NCBI RefSeq assembly: GCF_012290005.1
Contig: NZ_JAAXMS010000001.1
Location: 1,054,001-1,118,000 of the forward strand
Length of the DNA stretch: 64,000 nt
Origin: Crateriforma spongiae
GTDB lineage: Bacteria; Planctomycetota; Planctomycetia; Pirellulales; Pirellulaceae
Direction of reading: 5' to 3'
Of the stretch, positions 18,401-26,198 are shown piece by piece (the first letter of the stretch is position 1; each line of letters opens with the position of its first letter). The translations under genes and the position numbers were made by a program. The notes below the pieces were generated by a model that was not told where the DNA came from, searched no databases, and worked only from the letters and a program-made list of their open reading frames with translations.

Positions 18401-18468
18401 CGAACCGGTCGCGATTGGAACGATCGCGTCATGTTTCGTGTTTGTCGTTTCAAAGTGGGTCCGTTCAT
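12421..18468 (-). CDS. Giant GspK-like minor pseudopilin (about 2015 residues)
   Basis: A very long exported protein with one amino-terminal helix: a basic leader, then RRSGIILLVVLSMLAFLGILV. The helix lacks the Glu5 of other pseudopilins, as GspK proteins do. GspK caps the pseudopilus tip but is usually about 330 residues. The rest is acidic and poor in Cys, with several Asp-rich calcium-type loops (DNDGDGVPDSIWVD, TDGDGYANIDFDG) and segments common in planctomycete GspK-like proteins (AQWAVNVVDYRDPDSIM, GRLNLNTIGEYPVW). I recognise no enzyme domain. ATG 18468 is preferred; a GTG lies 9 bp upstream. It overlaps the GspJ-like gene by 4 bp and follows the GspI-like gene by 159 bp, the largest gap inside the pseudopilin block. 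Confidence 0.8.
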   Translation of the reverse strand: MNGPTLKRQTRNMTRSFQSRPVRPCGDNRRSGIILLVVLSMLAFLGILVVTYVTYTSSSRQSAFGIASREMRKTEPSEDFKDAVATLIRGTSDPLHPMYGEDLLSDLYGITDAVQTAVREIDQTGPFNESSVAADRPMHVGGGFVRIPLSFFQHNENGIRQVLNLTTPNPNDTWAMPLFGTYPDDHANTPNEQINPRDSVFGVDDFFSGRVLTLASGPLAGNSFRIIRSIGWRPDAANDRSTRLSVYIALDPDLQVALSDGTELTVGDLFNFPNATNPDPYAVSALFYASTTPGWMSTRQYANAGAAGETGFRLIINGQPMNGGGVGFDGNNVDQDTPVPYADSTAAIPVAFQPRAVDSNRNLFNPSFPRQGPLAVKSADMEYLNQANNQFRMVQGIDGDYDESYDAADFQNWFLSHTYVDGNGQRRIIPSFHRPALINYIVNQYDLSSASRAELETIVEAIRRATFRPLSFAQGQFSDANNNVLPNAINPQFNGGNTDPAFSTPLLVDRDAGSTGSIPQMIGLDQLVNALVNGPWDVDNDGDGVPDSIWVDFGLPTKTAPDGRLIKPLVAPLIEDLSARLNVNAHGTIDSPVDLSSSENEPWFDPTPRTGNNVNREIYRGIGFGPAEIVLPYGNVVHADAQVLAGGTQYSNLLTGRYQNRLGIAPAWPYAYPGLQGNDLLDSLINRPRVGSRWLGAGTGLSADPFGRGGYGLSRSGRLFVAGSGTIVRNYDAGPPVRTQIDENIDDPYEMDPRGVLSGDNAYRTKDMVGLADQSLFSRMEQISRLTGLPASAARNLTTVSTSLDVPAALPPEGSRSQGAPLALMEMLLQRLNSDGRISSETDLQNEQAYLDAILPRELKLGQKLDLNRPFGNGVDDAFGQLAADTIENGRGSRSGVDDNANGSTDEASEGNGVIDEPLEVYYETRAYPNAGNANNTATYLSNVRPSGTNGIDGPSYNVALENPRTLLARNIYVLMMAITGDGYDFPVADQGNTDPAEYRARRLAQWAVNVVDYRDPDSIMTPFVYDRNPLDGNWNVTYDTDGDGYANIDFDGNTVTGNQPASPMVWGVESPDLLFSESLALHDVRVRDTKQEGGGSGSDKSDTPPDPDTDQLRIPQGSLFLELFNPRQRVLNNNDQQHAPGLPMELYRYQGGQYRLELDKTVTTPSTNGVVEVPVWRIAISEPHYDGANSPNDREISPQYIRDQIQSGTLNLADSYSFDPGTPRNPIGTQYNDGNSQHTQNFRPFDELNQDNRRLNLERFIFFTDYGSVAELENVTHVMPWLTGDPNRVARVFFNRSGSNNARLLGEQYLTLAPRPVTYLGSQVSSGDVAPAGNSPQRFEISNANPVIGLAHYNFDTTPLNTPNTTSLSQPGLSLIMGAFAEPLGWQATARPVHGIGLNISEPLPTPTGYYPEPTAQYDSSNSTEYPLIDSYIDWDDPINDPPRDQPLDLLLSNAPVGDLTLDLATSANPAEPMLGTVKNYRTAFLQRLADPTRAFDRVTNPYITIDQMTLDLTVFSGEESESNVGPPAVNGNDVDTRYLAGSRQRTGVPSNGTGSHVLFSYTVNDPATLPIDTTASTYFAFADSDGDTNPEGLDHTFNFLNLAFGDVRNPANSNGVVADDVTVVETGANSNRGLPLTPFAVHEWLNRDFASPMEVMMVPACSQGRLFEEFTLNDASATNSPYDPNASSDPPTTFRAPFGHLLNFFQSDETEDDASQALRIFDFVATPPRYRGEIEFINPERVPYVPNPNSTFLHARKKLSDYLLPPHNKIWDGRRQGRLNLNTIGEYPVWMGLMFNHLSSSERTQTAQGSTRYQEFLESRRGYTPAGGNASRIVDTTTLPPQIQSQPYNFDPNSLTEDSPTQFAGIFRTSLDADLAPTLSGGNANALRNRTPAEGTIARAGETSDFDPLFTPDGAGPAHADRSRSSFMDLHSLVRIPNLVSTQSQTFMVRMTIGYFEVDSATSQLGQEYNADIGRQRRYRATYVIDRSIPVGFAGPGTDINAANTVIYSQVEK

Positions 18469-18627
18469 GGTGTTCACCGAGGGATCCGAGGGGGATCGTT
18501 CGCCGTTCGTTGCCGGTGTGCAACGTCAGCGTTCGGTCACGTTCGCGTGTTCCGTGCGGTGCGCGACAGATCAAAGTTTGAAAAGCTGGATCGATCCGCG
18601 GTGCCCTGCGTTTCGATCCGATGGTTC

Positions 18628-20079
18628 TTAGGGGCGGCGGATGGTTCGTTCGGTCACTGAAACGACTCCGCGTACCAGGGTCATCACCGTGTTGTCGTCG
18701 ACGAAACCGTCTGCCGGGCCCGGCGTATCGATGAGATCATTGGCTAGAGAGTCGAATCCGAAACTCCAGTCGGGGCCATCGAGCATCAAACGCATATGCC
18801 ACACTTCGTAGGGTGTCCCGTGCACGGGATCGTTGAAGATGATGCGATCGGGTTCGCCACTTGTCGTTTGGCCGACGACGCCCGCCACTCGGAACCAGCG
18901 GTGAACTTCGCCGCCGGGAATGCCGGGCAAGGTATCGCGTGACATCATCACCCATTGGCCGGGAATGATCGTCGGATCCACATAAGTGGACATCACAATT
19001 TCCACGGTACCGCCAGCGCCGCCGGTAAACCCGCCGGCGTAGGTGACGTAGGCCACACGTTCTTCGGTCGCGTTTGCTTCGGGGGCATCGGCGTAGACGC
19101 CGTTCAGCGTGCCTTCGGGGCCCGCGTTGGGATAAGTGAAGAAAGTGCGATCGCGATTTTCGATCACGGCCACGGACACCGATGAAGTTGAACCACCGGG
19201 GATTTCGTTAACGGTGGCGATCCAACTGTAGGTGCCTTCGGTTTGTGCTTTGCCGTAAGTCATCACCGTACCGGTGATCGCTTCGCCCGCGATGATCGGT
19301 GCCAGTGTTTGGTCCTTGGGCTTGGTGATATTCAGATCATTGCCCGATTCGGAAAGGTAGTTGGCTTCGGTTCCCGAAATGAATTGTCCCGCCGTACTGA
19401 CCCCACGATTGATCGTCACACGGGTCAGACGCGGCATCGGTGGCCACTGATTCGATGCCGTCACCGGCAACGATGGGTTCACCAGCGGGTTGTAATTCGC
19501 TTTGTAATACGGGAATCGTATTCGACGGTGTCCGTTGGTTCCCGCGGTGAAGTAACTGACGTACTTTCCGTCCGGCGAATTGGCGGCGTTGTAGGGCAAA
19601 TACCCGTTTGGGTCGGCGACAAACAGTGGGTCGATACAAACCGAGTTGCTGCTCAGGTTCATGTTGCCGACGCCCTGCCAAAGCGTCGGATCTTGCCCCC
19701 GTCCCGGACGTCGCTGGTAATCGGGGTGCATCAGGTCGTTCAAGAAGGTCGGGGTGTTTTCCAGAATCGCAAAACGTTGTCCACCGTCGGAATACTCTGG
19801 AACCATTGATCCCAGTTTGGCGAAATCTGGTTGCAACACCCAGCGTCCCGGTTGGCCGTAGTTGCGTGCTTGAAATTCGGCCAAAGCGGCGTTGGCCAGC
19901 GAGGTCGCATTGTTCAGGCTGACCGCATCTTTGGCTTGCCGGCCGGCGATTGGCAGGATCGATACCAACCCGACCAGCCCGATCAAGATGATGCCCATGG
20001 CGAAAGCGACTTCGACCAAGGTCACACCCTGCCTGTCGCGACCACCGGCGTGTCTGCGGAAAAGTTTGAAATCACTCAT
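18628..20079 (-). CDS. Oversized GspI/PilV-like pseudopilin
   Basis: A 483-residue prepilin-like protein starting at ATG 20079, which overlaps the stop of the upstream GspH-like gene as TAATG. A basic leader ends in RQG, followed by VTLVEVAFAMGIILIGLVGL: Glu5 is present and Val replaces the usual Phe1. The Glu-x-hydrophobic-AMGI pattern and position fit GspI/PilV minor pseudopilins, which are normally about 125 residues. About 430 residues of exported domain follow with no motif I can name. It lies third of six in the pseudopilin block. Confidence 0.82.
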   Translation of the reverse strand: MSDFKLFRRHAGGRDRQGVTLVEVAFAMGIILIGLVGLVSILPIAGRQAKDAVSLNNATSLANAALAEFQARNYGQPGRWVLQPDFAKLGSMVPEYSDGGQRFAILENTPTFLNDLMHPDYQRRPGRGQDPTLWQGVGNMNLSSNSVCIDPLFVADPNGYLPYNAANSPDGKYVSYFTAGTNGHRRIRFPYYKANYNPLVNPSLPVTASNQWPPMPRLTRVTINRGVSTAGQFISGTEANYLSESGNDLNITKPKDQTLAPIIAGEAITGTVMTYGKAQTEGTYSWIATVNEIPGGSTSSVSVAVIENRDRTFFTYPNAGPEGTLNGVYADAPEANATEERVAYVTYAGGFTGGAGGTVEIVMSTYVDPTIIPGQWVMMSRDTLPGIPGGEVHRWFRVAGVVGQTTSGEPDRIIFNDPVHGTPYEVWHMRLMLDGPDWSFGFDSLANDLIDTPGPADGFVDDNTVMTLVRGVVSVTERTIRRP

Positions 20080-21467
20080 TACAGGTCCTCCAACGTGTCG
20101 GAGTTGAAGGCGTACGTTCGGGCCACCAAAGCCGCGTTGGCCATGTTTTGTTCGATGGTCAGATTCGGATCGACCGGTCGCGTTGACGCGATCGGGGATA
20201 CCGCGACGTTGCCGTTGCTGGGGTTGATCACGATCCAAACGCTATCGCCGTCCAGAATGTTGGACACCGCGCGGTCCTCGGTGGAAAACGGGGCGTCCGG
20301 GCGGATGCCGTCGGTCTTGCCCAACAAGAAAAAGATCTGGCCGGTCGGACGTCGCTCGTTGAACGCGTAGGGGGCCGCACCGGGCATGGCGGACCCGACC
20401 GACTGGACGCTGCCGTCGGGGGCGAAAACGATCGCGATGTTCAGGAAAGTGATCGGGTTGTTCGGGTCGGTCGAATTCATCGCCACGTTGCCCGCGGTGG
20501 CGTCGATGAAGTAAGGCGAAAATTCGATGCCCGCGGGCAGGCCGCCTGAATAGGTTGCCGTGCCCGAAAAATTCAGGTCGATCGCCATGCCCTTCATCAA
20601 GTTCATCGGCGAAGTTTGCGACGGCGATGGCTGGCGGAAAATCTGAAAACGCGAGGCCCGCCAAGTGTTGTCGGCCGTTGCGTTGACGGCACCGGTCGGC
20701 AACTCAAAGGTCGGGAATGCGCCACCACCGATTTCAACAAAGCTTCGCGAATCAAATCGGATCTTGATGTAAGGTCGGTCGTCGGTGGGCAATGCCGGCA
20801 GCGGCAACGCGTTCCACTTGGGATAGTTCAAATTGTTTCGATTCCATGGCGGCGTGATCGCCCCATAGCTGGCCAAATCCAGATCGTTGGCGTCACTGAA
20901 ACCGATCGCCATGATGCGAACCGGGCGGCTGCCTTCGAAACTGATCAGATCGCCGGCTTTGATCGGTGCCGCGCCGTCATTGGTCGAGTCGCCATCGTTC
21001 AGCACTTGCGCACTGAGCCGTAGCAACGGGTTTTCTTCCTGGCGAAACAGGCAAGCGTTGAATTGACCGGTGCGGGTGGTGCTATTGCTGTTGGCGACCT
21101 GCGGCGTGCTGAAGACGAAATCATCATGAATGATCACGCACCGGGTGTCGGGGGATTCACCGCCATAGGACGGCACCCCGTTGGTCATGCGAAGACGCGT
21201 GCTGTATGACCTGGCGAACGGATCGGTCGTGCCCGCTCGTTCGATCACCACGCCGACCGGACGTCCGGTGGCGATCGCACGATCCCGTGCGGTCGTCAGA
21301 TAGGCGACGACCTGCCGTGAGGTTTGTGATTCTTTTTGGTCTTTCAGCGTTTGCTTGATGGCGGGCAAACCGATGCCGGCCAACAGCATCAACAAGACCA
21401 TGACCACCATGATTTCGACCAACGTGAATGCACGTCGGTGCTTCGGTCGTGACGCGTGGATACTCAT
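20079..21467 (-). CDS. Oversized GspH/FimT-like pseudopilin
   Basis: A 462-residue prepilin-like protein. The leader ends in RRA and is followed by FTLVEIMVVMVLLMLLAGIG with Glu5; Ala rather than Gly precedes the cut, which prepilin peptidases tolerate less well. The stem VAYLTTARDRAIATGRPVGVVI is the classic GspH/FimT continuation. GspH is usually about 170 residues; here a large exported domain is added. It overlaps both neighbours (ATGA with the gene upstream, TAATG with the gene downstream), so translation of this block is tightly linked. Confidence 0.85.
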   Translation of the reverse strand: MSIHASRPKHRRAFTLVEIMVVMVLLMLLAGIGLPAIKQTLKDQKESQTSRQVVAYLTTARDRAIATGRPVGVVIERAGTTDPFARSYSTRLRMTNGVPSYGGESPDTRCVIIHDDFVFSTPQVANSNSTTRTGQFNACLFRQEENPLLRLSAQVLNDGDSTNDGAAPIKAGDLISFEGSRPVRIMAIGFSDANDLDLASYGAITPPWNRNNLNYPKWNALPLPALPTDDRPYIKIRFDSRSFVEIGGGAFPTFELPTGAVNATADNTWRASRFQIFRQPSPSQTSPMNLMKGMAIDLNFSGTATYSGGLPAGIEFSPYFIDATAGNVAMNSTDPNNPITFLNIAIVFAPDGSVQSVGSAMPGAAPYAFNERRPTGQIFFLLGKTDGIRPDAPFSTEDRAVSNILDGDSVWIVINPSNGNVAVSPIASTRPVDPNLTIEQNMANAALVARTYAFNSDTLEDL

Positions 21468-22816
21468 TGGGCGTCTCCCGTCAGACCGTGGTTGGTGATG
21501 TTGTCCGACAGACCTTCGAAGGATCCGTCACCGTCGGTGTCAAAAACGCCCCCGATTGCACCTGCGGCGCCGTTGTTTTGGACCAGCGACTGTCGCAGGA
21601 ACGGATCAACGTAAAAGAAGTTCTGTGGTCGGCCGGCCGTTTGATTACCAACCCATGCTTGAGTGTTGGGCCAGGTTTCCAACGGATAAATCACATCGAA
21701 ATTGTTGTTGTCGCTGCGGGTCTGAAAGAACCGCAGATCAAACACTCCGTCCGGACCCGCCGAGACAACCAGTGGTTGAAGCGATCGAGGCAGCGGCTGA
21801 GCGTTCACCGCCGAAGAAGCGTTTTCCGCATACGCAAAGTCGGCACGGAACACGTCGTACTCCTCCGGTTCCACGTTGGCCAACACTGTCGGCGGGGCCG
21901 GGTTAGCCGGTTCGACGTAACCGACCGGCCAGCGGATGAACCCCAGTGGGACACCCCAGGCGTCGACGATTTCCGGCACTCCGTCACCGTCGGTGTCTTC
22001 GACGTGGCCGCGTGGAAGCATTTCGATCGCAGACGTGCCGCTGATGAACGTCGTCGACATGATCAGGTACAAACATTCGGCCGGGCTGTTGGCCGGGCTC
22101 CATGATGTCGTGAACCCGAGTTGGTTGTTCGGGACGATCCGTGGGATACGTGCGCGGTAAGCCGACAACTGGCCAGGAACGTTGTGGTTTTCCGTCCGAA
22201 AATCGTTGTCGGTGTCGTTCCACCAGCTGTAACGTGCGACCGTCACGCTTGGGATAAAGGTGCCGTCAGGTTGTCGATCGGACACTCGGACGGGGCCCGC
22301 AATGGTGACTGGGTCGGTCCAGACACCGCTGATCCATTCGTCCGGCTGACCATCCTTGTTGCGGTCGGATGTCAGATCGGGACTTAAGACGAAGAACGGA
22401 TCGTTGGTGGCGTTGGTCACCCGATTGTCAGTGATGCGAATCAGGTCGCTGTATCGATCCGGCAGGTACATGCGAATCGCGTCGCGCCGCATCTGCAGAC
22501 GAACCCGCTCGGCTTCATCGGCCGGAATCGATGGGATCCGCTGGGTGGTCCGAGCAACGTTATGTTCCAGCGGCAACGGCAGCGAATTCAATTCATCCAG
22601 TCGTTGACGGATGACGCCATCCACGACGCTGATGACGGCTTGGGTCCGAGCGATGCGTGATGACCGGCGTGCGGTGGCCATCATCGAAGCACCCATGCCC
22701 AACAGCAGGCCGCCGACGACCAGCACGACCATGATTTCCACCAGCGTGAACGCCGATCGTGGTCGTTGCCGCCAGCGTCGCAGGCGGATCGGTCGTGGTT
22801 TGAACAAGACAAGCAT
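21464..22816 (-). CDS. Prepilin-type protein with GspG-like features
   Basis: About 450 residues from ATG 22816; a GTG at 22873 would add 19. A strongly basic leader precedes AFTLVEIMVVLVVGGLLLGM (Glu5, Ala at the cut). The stem carries QAVISVVDGVIRQRLDELN. In the exported part, DTDGDGVPEIVDAWGVPLG resembles the Asp-Trp-Gly loop of major pseudopilin GspG, where calcium is bound. Two more Asp-rich loops occur (DRNKDGQPDEW and DTDGDGSFEG), the latter close to the carboxyl end. Its role could be a second major-type subunit or another minor one. It is coupled to the GspH-like gene by an ATGA overlap. Confidence 0.8.
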   Translation of the reverse strand: MLVLFKPRPIRLRRWRQRPRSAFTLVEIMVVLVVGGLLLGMGASMMATARRSSRIARTQAVISVVDGVIRQRLDELNSLPLPLEHNVARTTQRIPSIPADEAERVRLQMRRDAIRMYLPDRYSDLIRITDNRVTNATNDPFFVLSPDLTSDRNKDGQPDEWISGVWTDPVTIAGPVRVSDRQPDGTFIPSVTVARYSWWNDTDNDFRTENHNVPGQLSAYRARIPRIVPNNQLGFTTSWSPANSPAECLYLIMSTTFISGTSAIEMLPRGHVEDTDGDGVPEIVDAWGVPLGFIRWPVGYVEPANPAPPTVLANVEPEEYDVFRADFAYAENASSAVNAQPLPRSLQPLVVSAGPDGVFDLRFFQTRSDNNNFDVIYPLETWPNTQAWVGNQTAGRPQNFFYVDPFLRQSLVQNNGAAGAIGGVFDTDGDGSFEGLSDNITNHGLTGDAQ

Positions 22817-22888
22817 GACAGTCGACAAGAAAAGAGGGATCGGTTGGGTCGGGCGCGCCAACGGCGTTGGCACCGCGCCGCGGGCCGA

Positions 22889-24085
22889 TCAGGTTTCCAA
22901 ATCGCTTTCCAGTGTTCGGGAGCTGAAGTTGGTGATGTTGTCCAAATGGGCGTTGCCTTCGGATCCGTTGACGGCACCGTCTTCTTGGAAGCCGTCCATA
23001 CCGGTGATCAAAGTTTGCTGAGGCGACGTCGCGTTGCTGTTGATCGTCATCGCCTTGCCCGTCTTTTCGATGAAGTACGCGGGCAAATCGTTGGCGGCCA
23101 CGGTGTTTTGTGCCGCCGTCATGGGCATGCGGATCAGCGTGCCGAACGTGTCGTCGGTACCAGCCGCGATGATCTGGAATGACTTGTCGTTTGCGAACTT
23201 CCAACTTTTCAGCGACGCATCCGGTTCGGTGCCCCATCCGCTGCCGGTCGGCGAAACGGGCACGTTCGTCTTGTACGGACGGACGCCACCAAAATCGGGG
23301 TTGTAATACCCGTTGTATGGATTGGCACCGGCGACCAACGTCGATACGGCGTCAGGAATGCCGCCATAGGTTCGCGATTCGAAGTAGACGAACGGTGCGG
23401 CGCGACCATCCATCTGATAGGCGGGGATCAAGTCACCGTCGTCGGTCGAATTCACTTGACCACCGGTTTCGGCTGCGGCCGCGTTGATGGTCAAACGTGC
23501 GACGTCGAATTCGAACAGTGCATCGTTGCGCGAAACGTTGTATTGAAAGTCGGCAACGTTCGTGGTCGTCGTGTATGCCGCATTGTTTTGTGCCAAGCGA
23601 CATTCAAAAGGTCCACCGGCTCCGGTCAATGGATAGGCTGCGTCGTCGCTGAATCCACCCAAGAACAAAACCAACGCTTCGCTGCGATCGATCGCGGCGG
23701 GGTTGAAGCGGCCGTTGCCGTCGTGACACATGTTGTAAAGCAGCGTCAGGTCGCGTTGCGACATTCGCGGGAAGGCTTTCTTCAGGTGTCGCTGGGCGAT
23801 CGTCCAGCTGCTCATGTCCGGCGGGTAATCGCCGTACTTCAAGTTGTATTGTTCCACCGAGTCGGCCAATTGCGTGATTTCGACTTTCAAAGCCGTTTCG
23901 CGACCGGTGGCGATCACATTGGTGACCGCAGGAATCGCGATCCCGGCCAAGATGCCGATGATCACAATCACGACCAGGATTTCCACCAGGGTGAACCCGT
24001 GCCGAGCCGCCAGTGATTGGCGGGCCGCTGGATCGATGTGACGATCCGGCGAAGAGGCGTCGTGATGAACTTGCGTTGTTGACAT
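22889..24085 (-). CDS. GspG-like prepilin (first of the pseudopilin block)
   Basis: A 398-residue prepilin-like protein from ATG 24085 (the frame is open to 24178, but those residues look non-coding). An unusually long leader of about 30 residues ends in RHG, followed by FTLVEILVVIVIIGILAGIA, the purest type IV pilin/pseudopilin helix in the window. The stem TALKVEITQLADSVEQYNLKYGDYP is the GspG pattern (the YKLDNGRYP-type segment of major pseudopilins). Normal GspG has about 145 residues. Its position directly after gspF supports a major-subunit role. Alternative: a type IV pilin. Confidence 0.85.
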   Translation of the reverse strand: MSTTQVHHDASSPDRHIDPAARQSLAARHGFTLVEILVVIVIIGILAGIAIPAVTNVIATGRETALKVEITQLADSVEQYNLKYGDYPPDMSSWTIAQRHLKKAFPRMSQRDLTLLYNMCHDGNGRFNPAAIDRSEALVLFLGGFSDDAAYPLTGAGGPFECRLAQNNAAYTTTTNVADFQYNVSRNDALFEFDVARLTINAAAAETGGQVNSTDDGDLIPAYQMDGRAAPFVYFESRTYGGIPDAVSTLVAGANPYNGYYNPDFGGVRPYKTNVPVSPTGSGWGTEPDASLKSWKFANDKSFQIIAAGTDDTFGTLIRMPMTAAQNTVAANDLPAYFIEKTGKAMTINSNATSPQQTLITGMDGFQEDGAVNGSEGNAHLDNITNFSSRTLESDLET

Positions 24086-24174
24086 GAAGGCTACCCGTGT
24101 CGGCTCGTGTCCGTGAGTCGTGTAAGAGTCGTGAAAAGCTTCGCCGTCTTCGGCGTTGGTTGGATGGAAAAGGA

Positions 24175-25611
24175 TCAAGTCAAACCACTGATCAATTCGA
24201 CCAAGGGCATGAACAGACTGATGACGATGAAACCAACCGCCAGCCCCAGGAACACGATCATCAACGGTTCCATCAGAGCGGTCAGGCCGTCGGTCATGAC
24301 GCGGACTTCTTCGTCGTACGTGTCGGCGACCTTGTAAAGCATCGTGTCCAGTTCGCCGGTTTCTTCGCCGACGTCGACCATGTTGACGACCAAGTCATCG
24401 ACGACGCGGCTCTTGATCTTCGTCAGGTAAAACAGGCCGGCCAACGCCGCACCGCCGACAAACAATTGGCCGCCCCAGCTGAACAATGATTGGACCATCG
24501 TGCCGTCATCCAGCTTGGTGCCTTTGGCGGTCACCGCGATCGACAACAGGAACACGCCGGGGAAAGCGCCGAAGATGATCCAAAAGACCAGCGTCATCGG
24601 GTGAAAGCCCAGCACGCTGTATTCCTTCAAGGGTTTACTGATCACTTCCCCTTCGCGAATCGAATCGTTGACCTGTGAAAACAGGCGTTCGAACATCGCG
24701 TTGCCGGCGGTTTCCCGGGTGATGTTGATCGCTTCCAAAATCGGCACACCGCTGCTGACCAGGGTGCCCAAGGTTCGCGTGGTCCGGGCCATGATGTTCT
24801 TTTCGATCAGAGCACCGAAAATCGGGACCCGAATGATGAACATGTCGAATCCCATGCGACCGTGCCGGAATTTTCGTAACAGCTTCAGCACGATCAGCAA
24901 ACAGATCGGAAGCGCGAACAACAGGAACCAATAGTCCTTGATGTAATTGCTCATCGCGATCAACAGGATCGTCGGTGTCGGCAACGACAACCCGAATTCC
25001 TCGAACATCTCTTCGAACGTCGGAACGATGAAGACCATGATAAACGACAGAATCGCGATCGCGACCAAGACGACGATGACCGGATAGATCAACGCCCCTT
25101 TGACCTTTCGCTTCAAGGATTCGGCGCGTTCCAGGAAGTCGGCCAGACGCTGAAGGATCAACTCCAGTGCACCACCGGCCTCACCGGCTTTGATCATGTT
25201 GACGTACAGCCGCGAAAACACTTTGGGGCATTTGGACATCGCTTCGCTGAGCGTTGCCCCGCCTTCGATTTCGTCACAGACGTCCATCAAGGCGTTTTTC
25301 AGTTTGCCCGGTTTGGCGTTGCCTTCCAAGATTTTCAGGCTGCGCAGGATCGGCAGACCGGCATCTTGAAGGATCGACAACTGACGTGTGAACGCACAGA
25401 TGTGTTTCGTACCACCGCCACCGATGGCGAAGGGGCGTTTTTTCTTCGCGCCCGCCGCCGTGGTCGCCGTCTGTTTTTTGACGGCGATCTTGGTGACGAA
25501 GTAGCCCATCTGACGGATGGTGGTCTGGGCTTCTTCTTCGTTGGCCGCATCGATTTCGTCCCGGATCTCTTGTCCGGTCGCGTCCATCGCTTCGAATTGA
25601 TAGGTAGGCAT
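24175..25611 (-). CDS. gspF: Type II secretion/type IV pilus inner-membrane platform protein
   Basis: A 478-residue GspF/PilC protein, the membrane platform on which assembly ATPases drive pilin polymerisation. A short YxFxAxDxxG-type amino segment precedes two homologous T2SSF domains. The first has FTRQLSILQDAGLPILRSL and MIKAGEAGGALE; the second has RTLGTLVSSGVPILEAI and VGEETGELDTML. Transmembrane helices follow each domain (for example around 175-200, 225-245, and near the end), giving the usual topology. An extra hydrophobic stretch around residue 355-375 interrupts the second domain. It sits between the four-helix-bundle gene and the pseudopilins, all on one strand. Confidence 0.95.
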   Translation of the reverse strand: MPTYQFEAMDATGQEIRDEIDAANEEEAQTTIRQMGYFVTKIAVKKQTATTAAGAKKKRPFAIGGGGTKHICAFTRQLSILQDAGLPILRSLKILEGNAKPGKLKNALMDVCDEIEGGATLSEAMSKCPKVFSRLYVNMIKAGEAGGALELILQRLADFLERAESLKRKVKGALIYPVIVVLVAIAILSFIMVFIVPTFEEMFEEFGLSLPTPTILLIAMSNYIKDYWFLLFALPICLLIVLKLLRKFRHGRMGFDMFIIRVPIFGALIEKNIMARTTRTLGTLVSSGVPILEAINITRETAGNAMFERLFSQVNDSIREGEVISKPLKEYSVLGFHPMTLVFWIIFGAFPGVFLLSIAVTAKGTKLDDGTMVQSLFSWGGQLFVGGAALAGLFYLTKIKSRVVDDLVVNMVDVGEETGELDTMLYKVADTYDEEVRVMTDGLTALMEPLMIVFLGLAVGFIVISLFMPLVELISGLT

Positions 25612-25691
25612 GACTTCGCTTCGCGAAGAAGGGAAAAGGTCGTCAGGTTACTGGTTCACGGGCAGATGACATTTAGTCATGCCGGCTTGAT

Positions 25692-26123
25692 TCAAGACTG
25701 TTCCGGGCTGTCGCCGGATGAAGTCCGCAAAGATCCGTCACCCGGTGAAAACGCGTAGTTTTCTGCAGATTCCCGAATCTGCGTGGATCGGTATTGGATC
25801 AATGACTGCAGCATCTTGGACAAAACCTTCGCTTCGTCCGCGATGTGTTTGGCTTGTTCTGATTTCAACTCGTTGACCTTTCCGGCGATCAAAGCCTGAG
25901 TCCGCAATTCGGCGACGGAACCCTTGGCGATGGTCAGAAAGCGAATGAAATCTTTGGTGGTTCGTTCGTAGCCTTCGGCAATGTTGGATGCGATCGAAAC
26001 GGCCGAACGCTGCATCTGGTCTTGCAGACCCCACGGCTGTTTTCGATCAAACGCTTGGTACACGCAAACCGCTAAACGGCATGCGCGTTTCCATACTTCT
26101 AAGTCTTCGTAGGTTTGGGCCAT
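25692..26123 (-). CDS. Four-helix-bundle protein (23S rRNA IVS-type)
   Basis: A 143-residue helical protein from ATG 26123 (four residues more if the upstream ATG at 26135 is used). It opens with YEDLEVWKRACRLAV and contains DQMQRSAVSIASNIAEGYER and FLTIAKGSVAELRTQ, hallmarks of the four-helix-bundle family first seen encoded in 23S rRNA intervening sequences; the Avd accessory proteins of diversity-generating retroelements share the fold. No reverse transcriptase, variable repeat or rRNA is nearby. It is inserted between gspE and gspF on the same strand, with gaps of 75 and 80 bp. Its function is unknown; residence in the operon may be chance or a regulatory add-on. Confidence 0.85.
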   Translation of the reverse strand: MAQTYEDLEVWKRACRLAVCVYQAFDRKQPWGLQDQMQRSAVSIASNIAEGYERTTKDFIRFLTIAKGSVAELRTQALIAGKVNELKSEQAKHIADEAKVLSKMLQSLIQYRSTQIRESAENYAFSPGDGSLRTSSGDSPEQS

Positions 26124-26198
26124 CGTGTCCGTCAATCTTCTCGCCGGACCGTCCGGGGACGCTGCCTGTGACCTGTTTTCCAGGTAACCCGGCAGGCC

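Noticed and set aside
25692-26123. A diversity-generating retroelement suggested by the Avd-like four-helix protein
   Set aside because: No reverse transcriptase and no template/variable repeat pair is visible in the surrounding genes.
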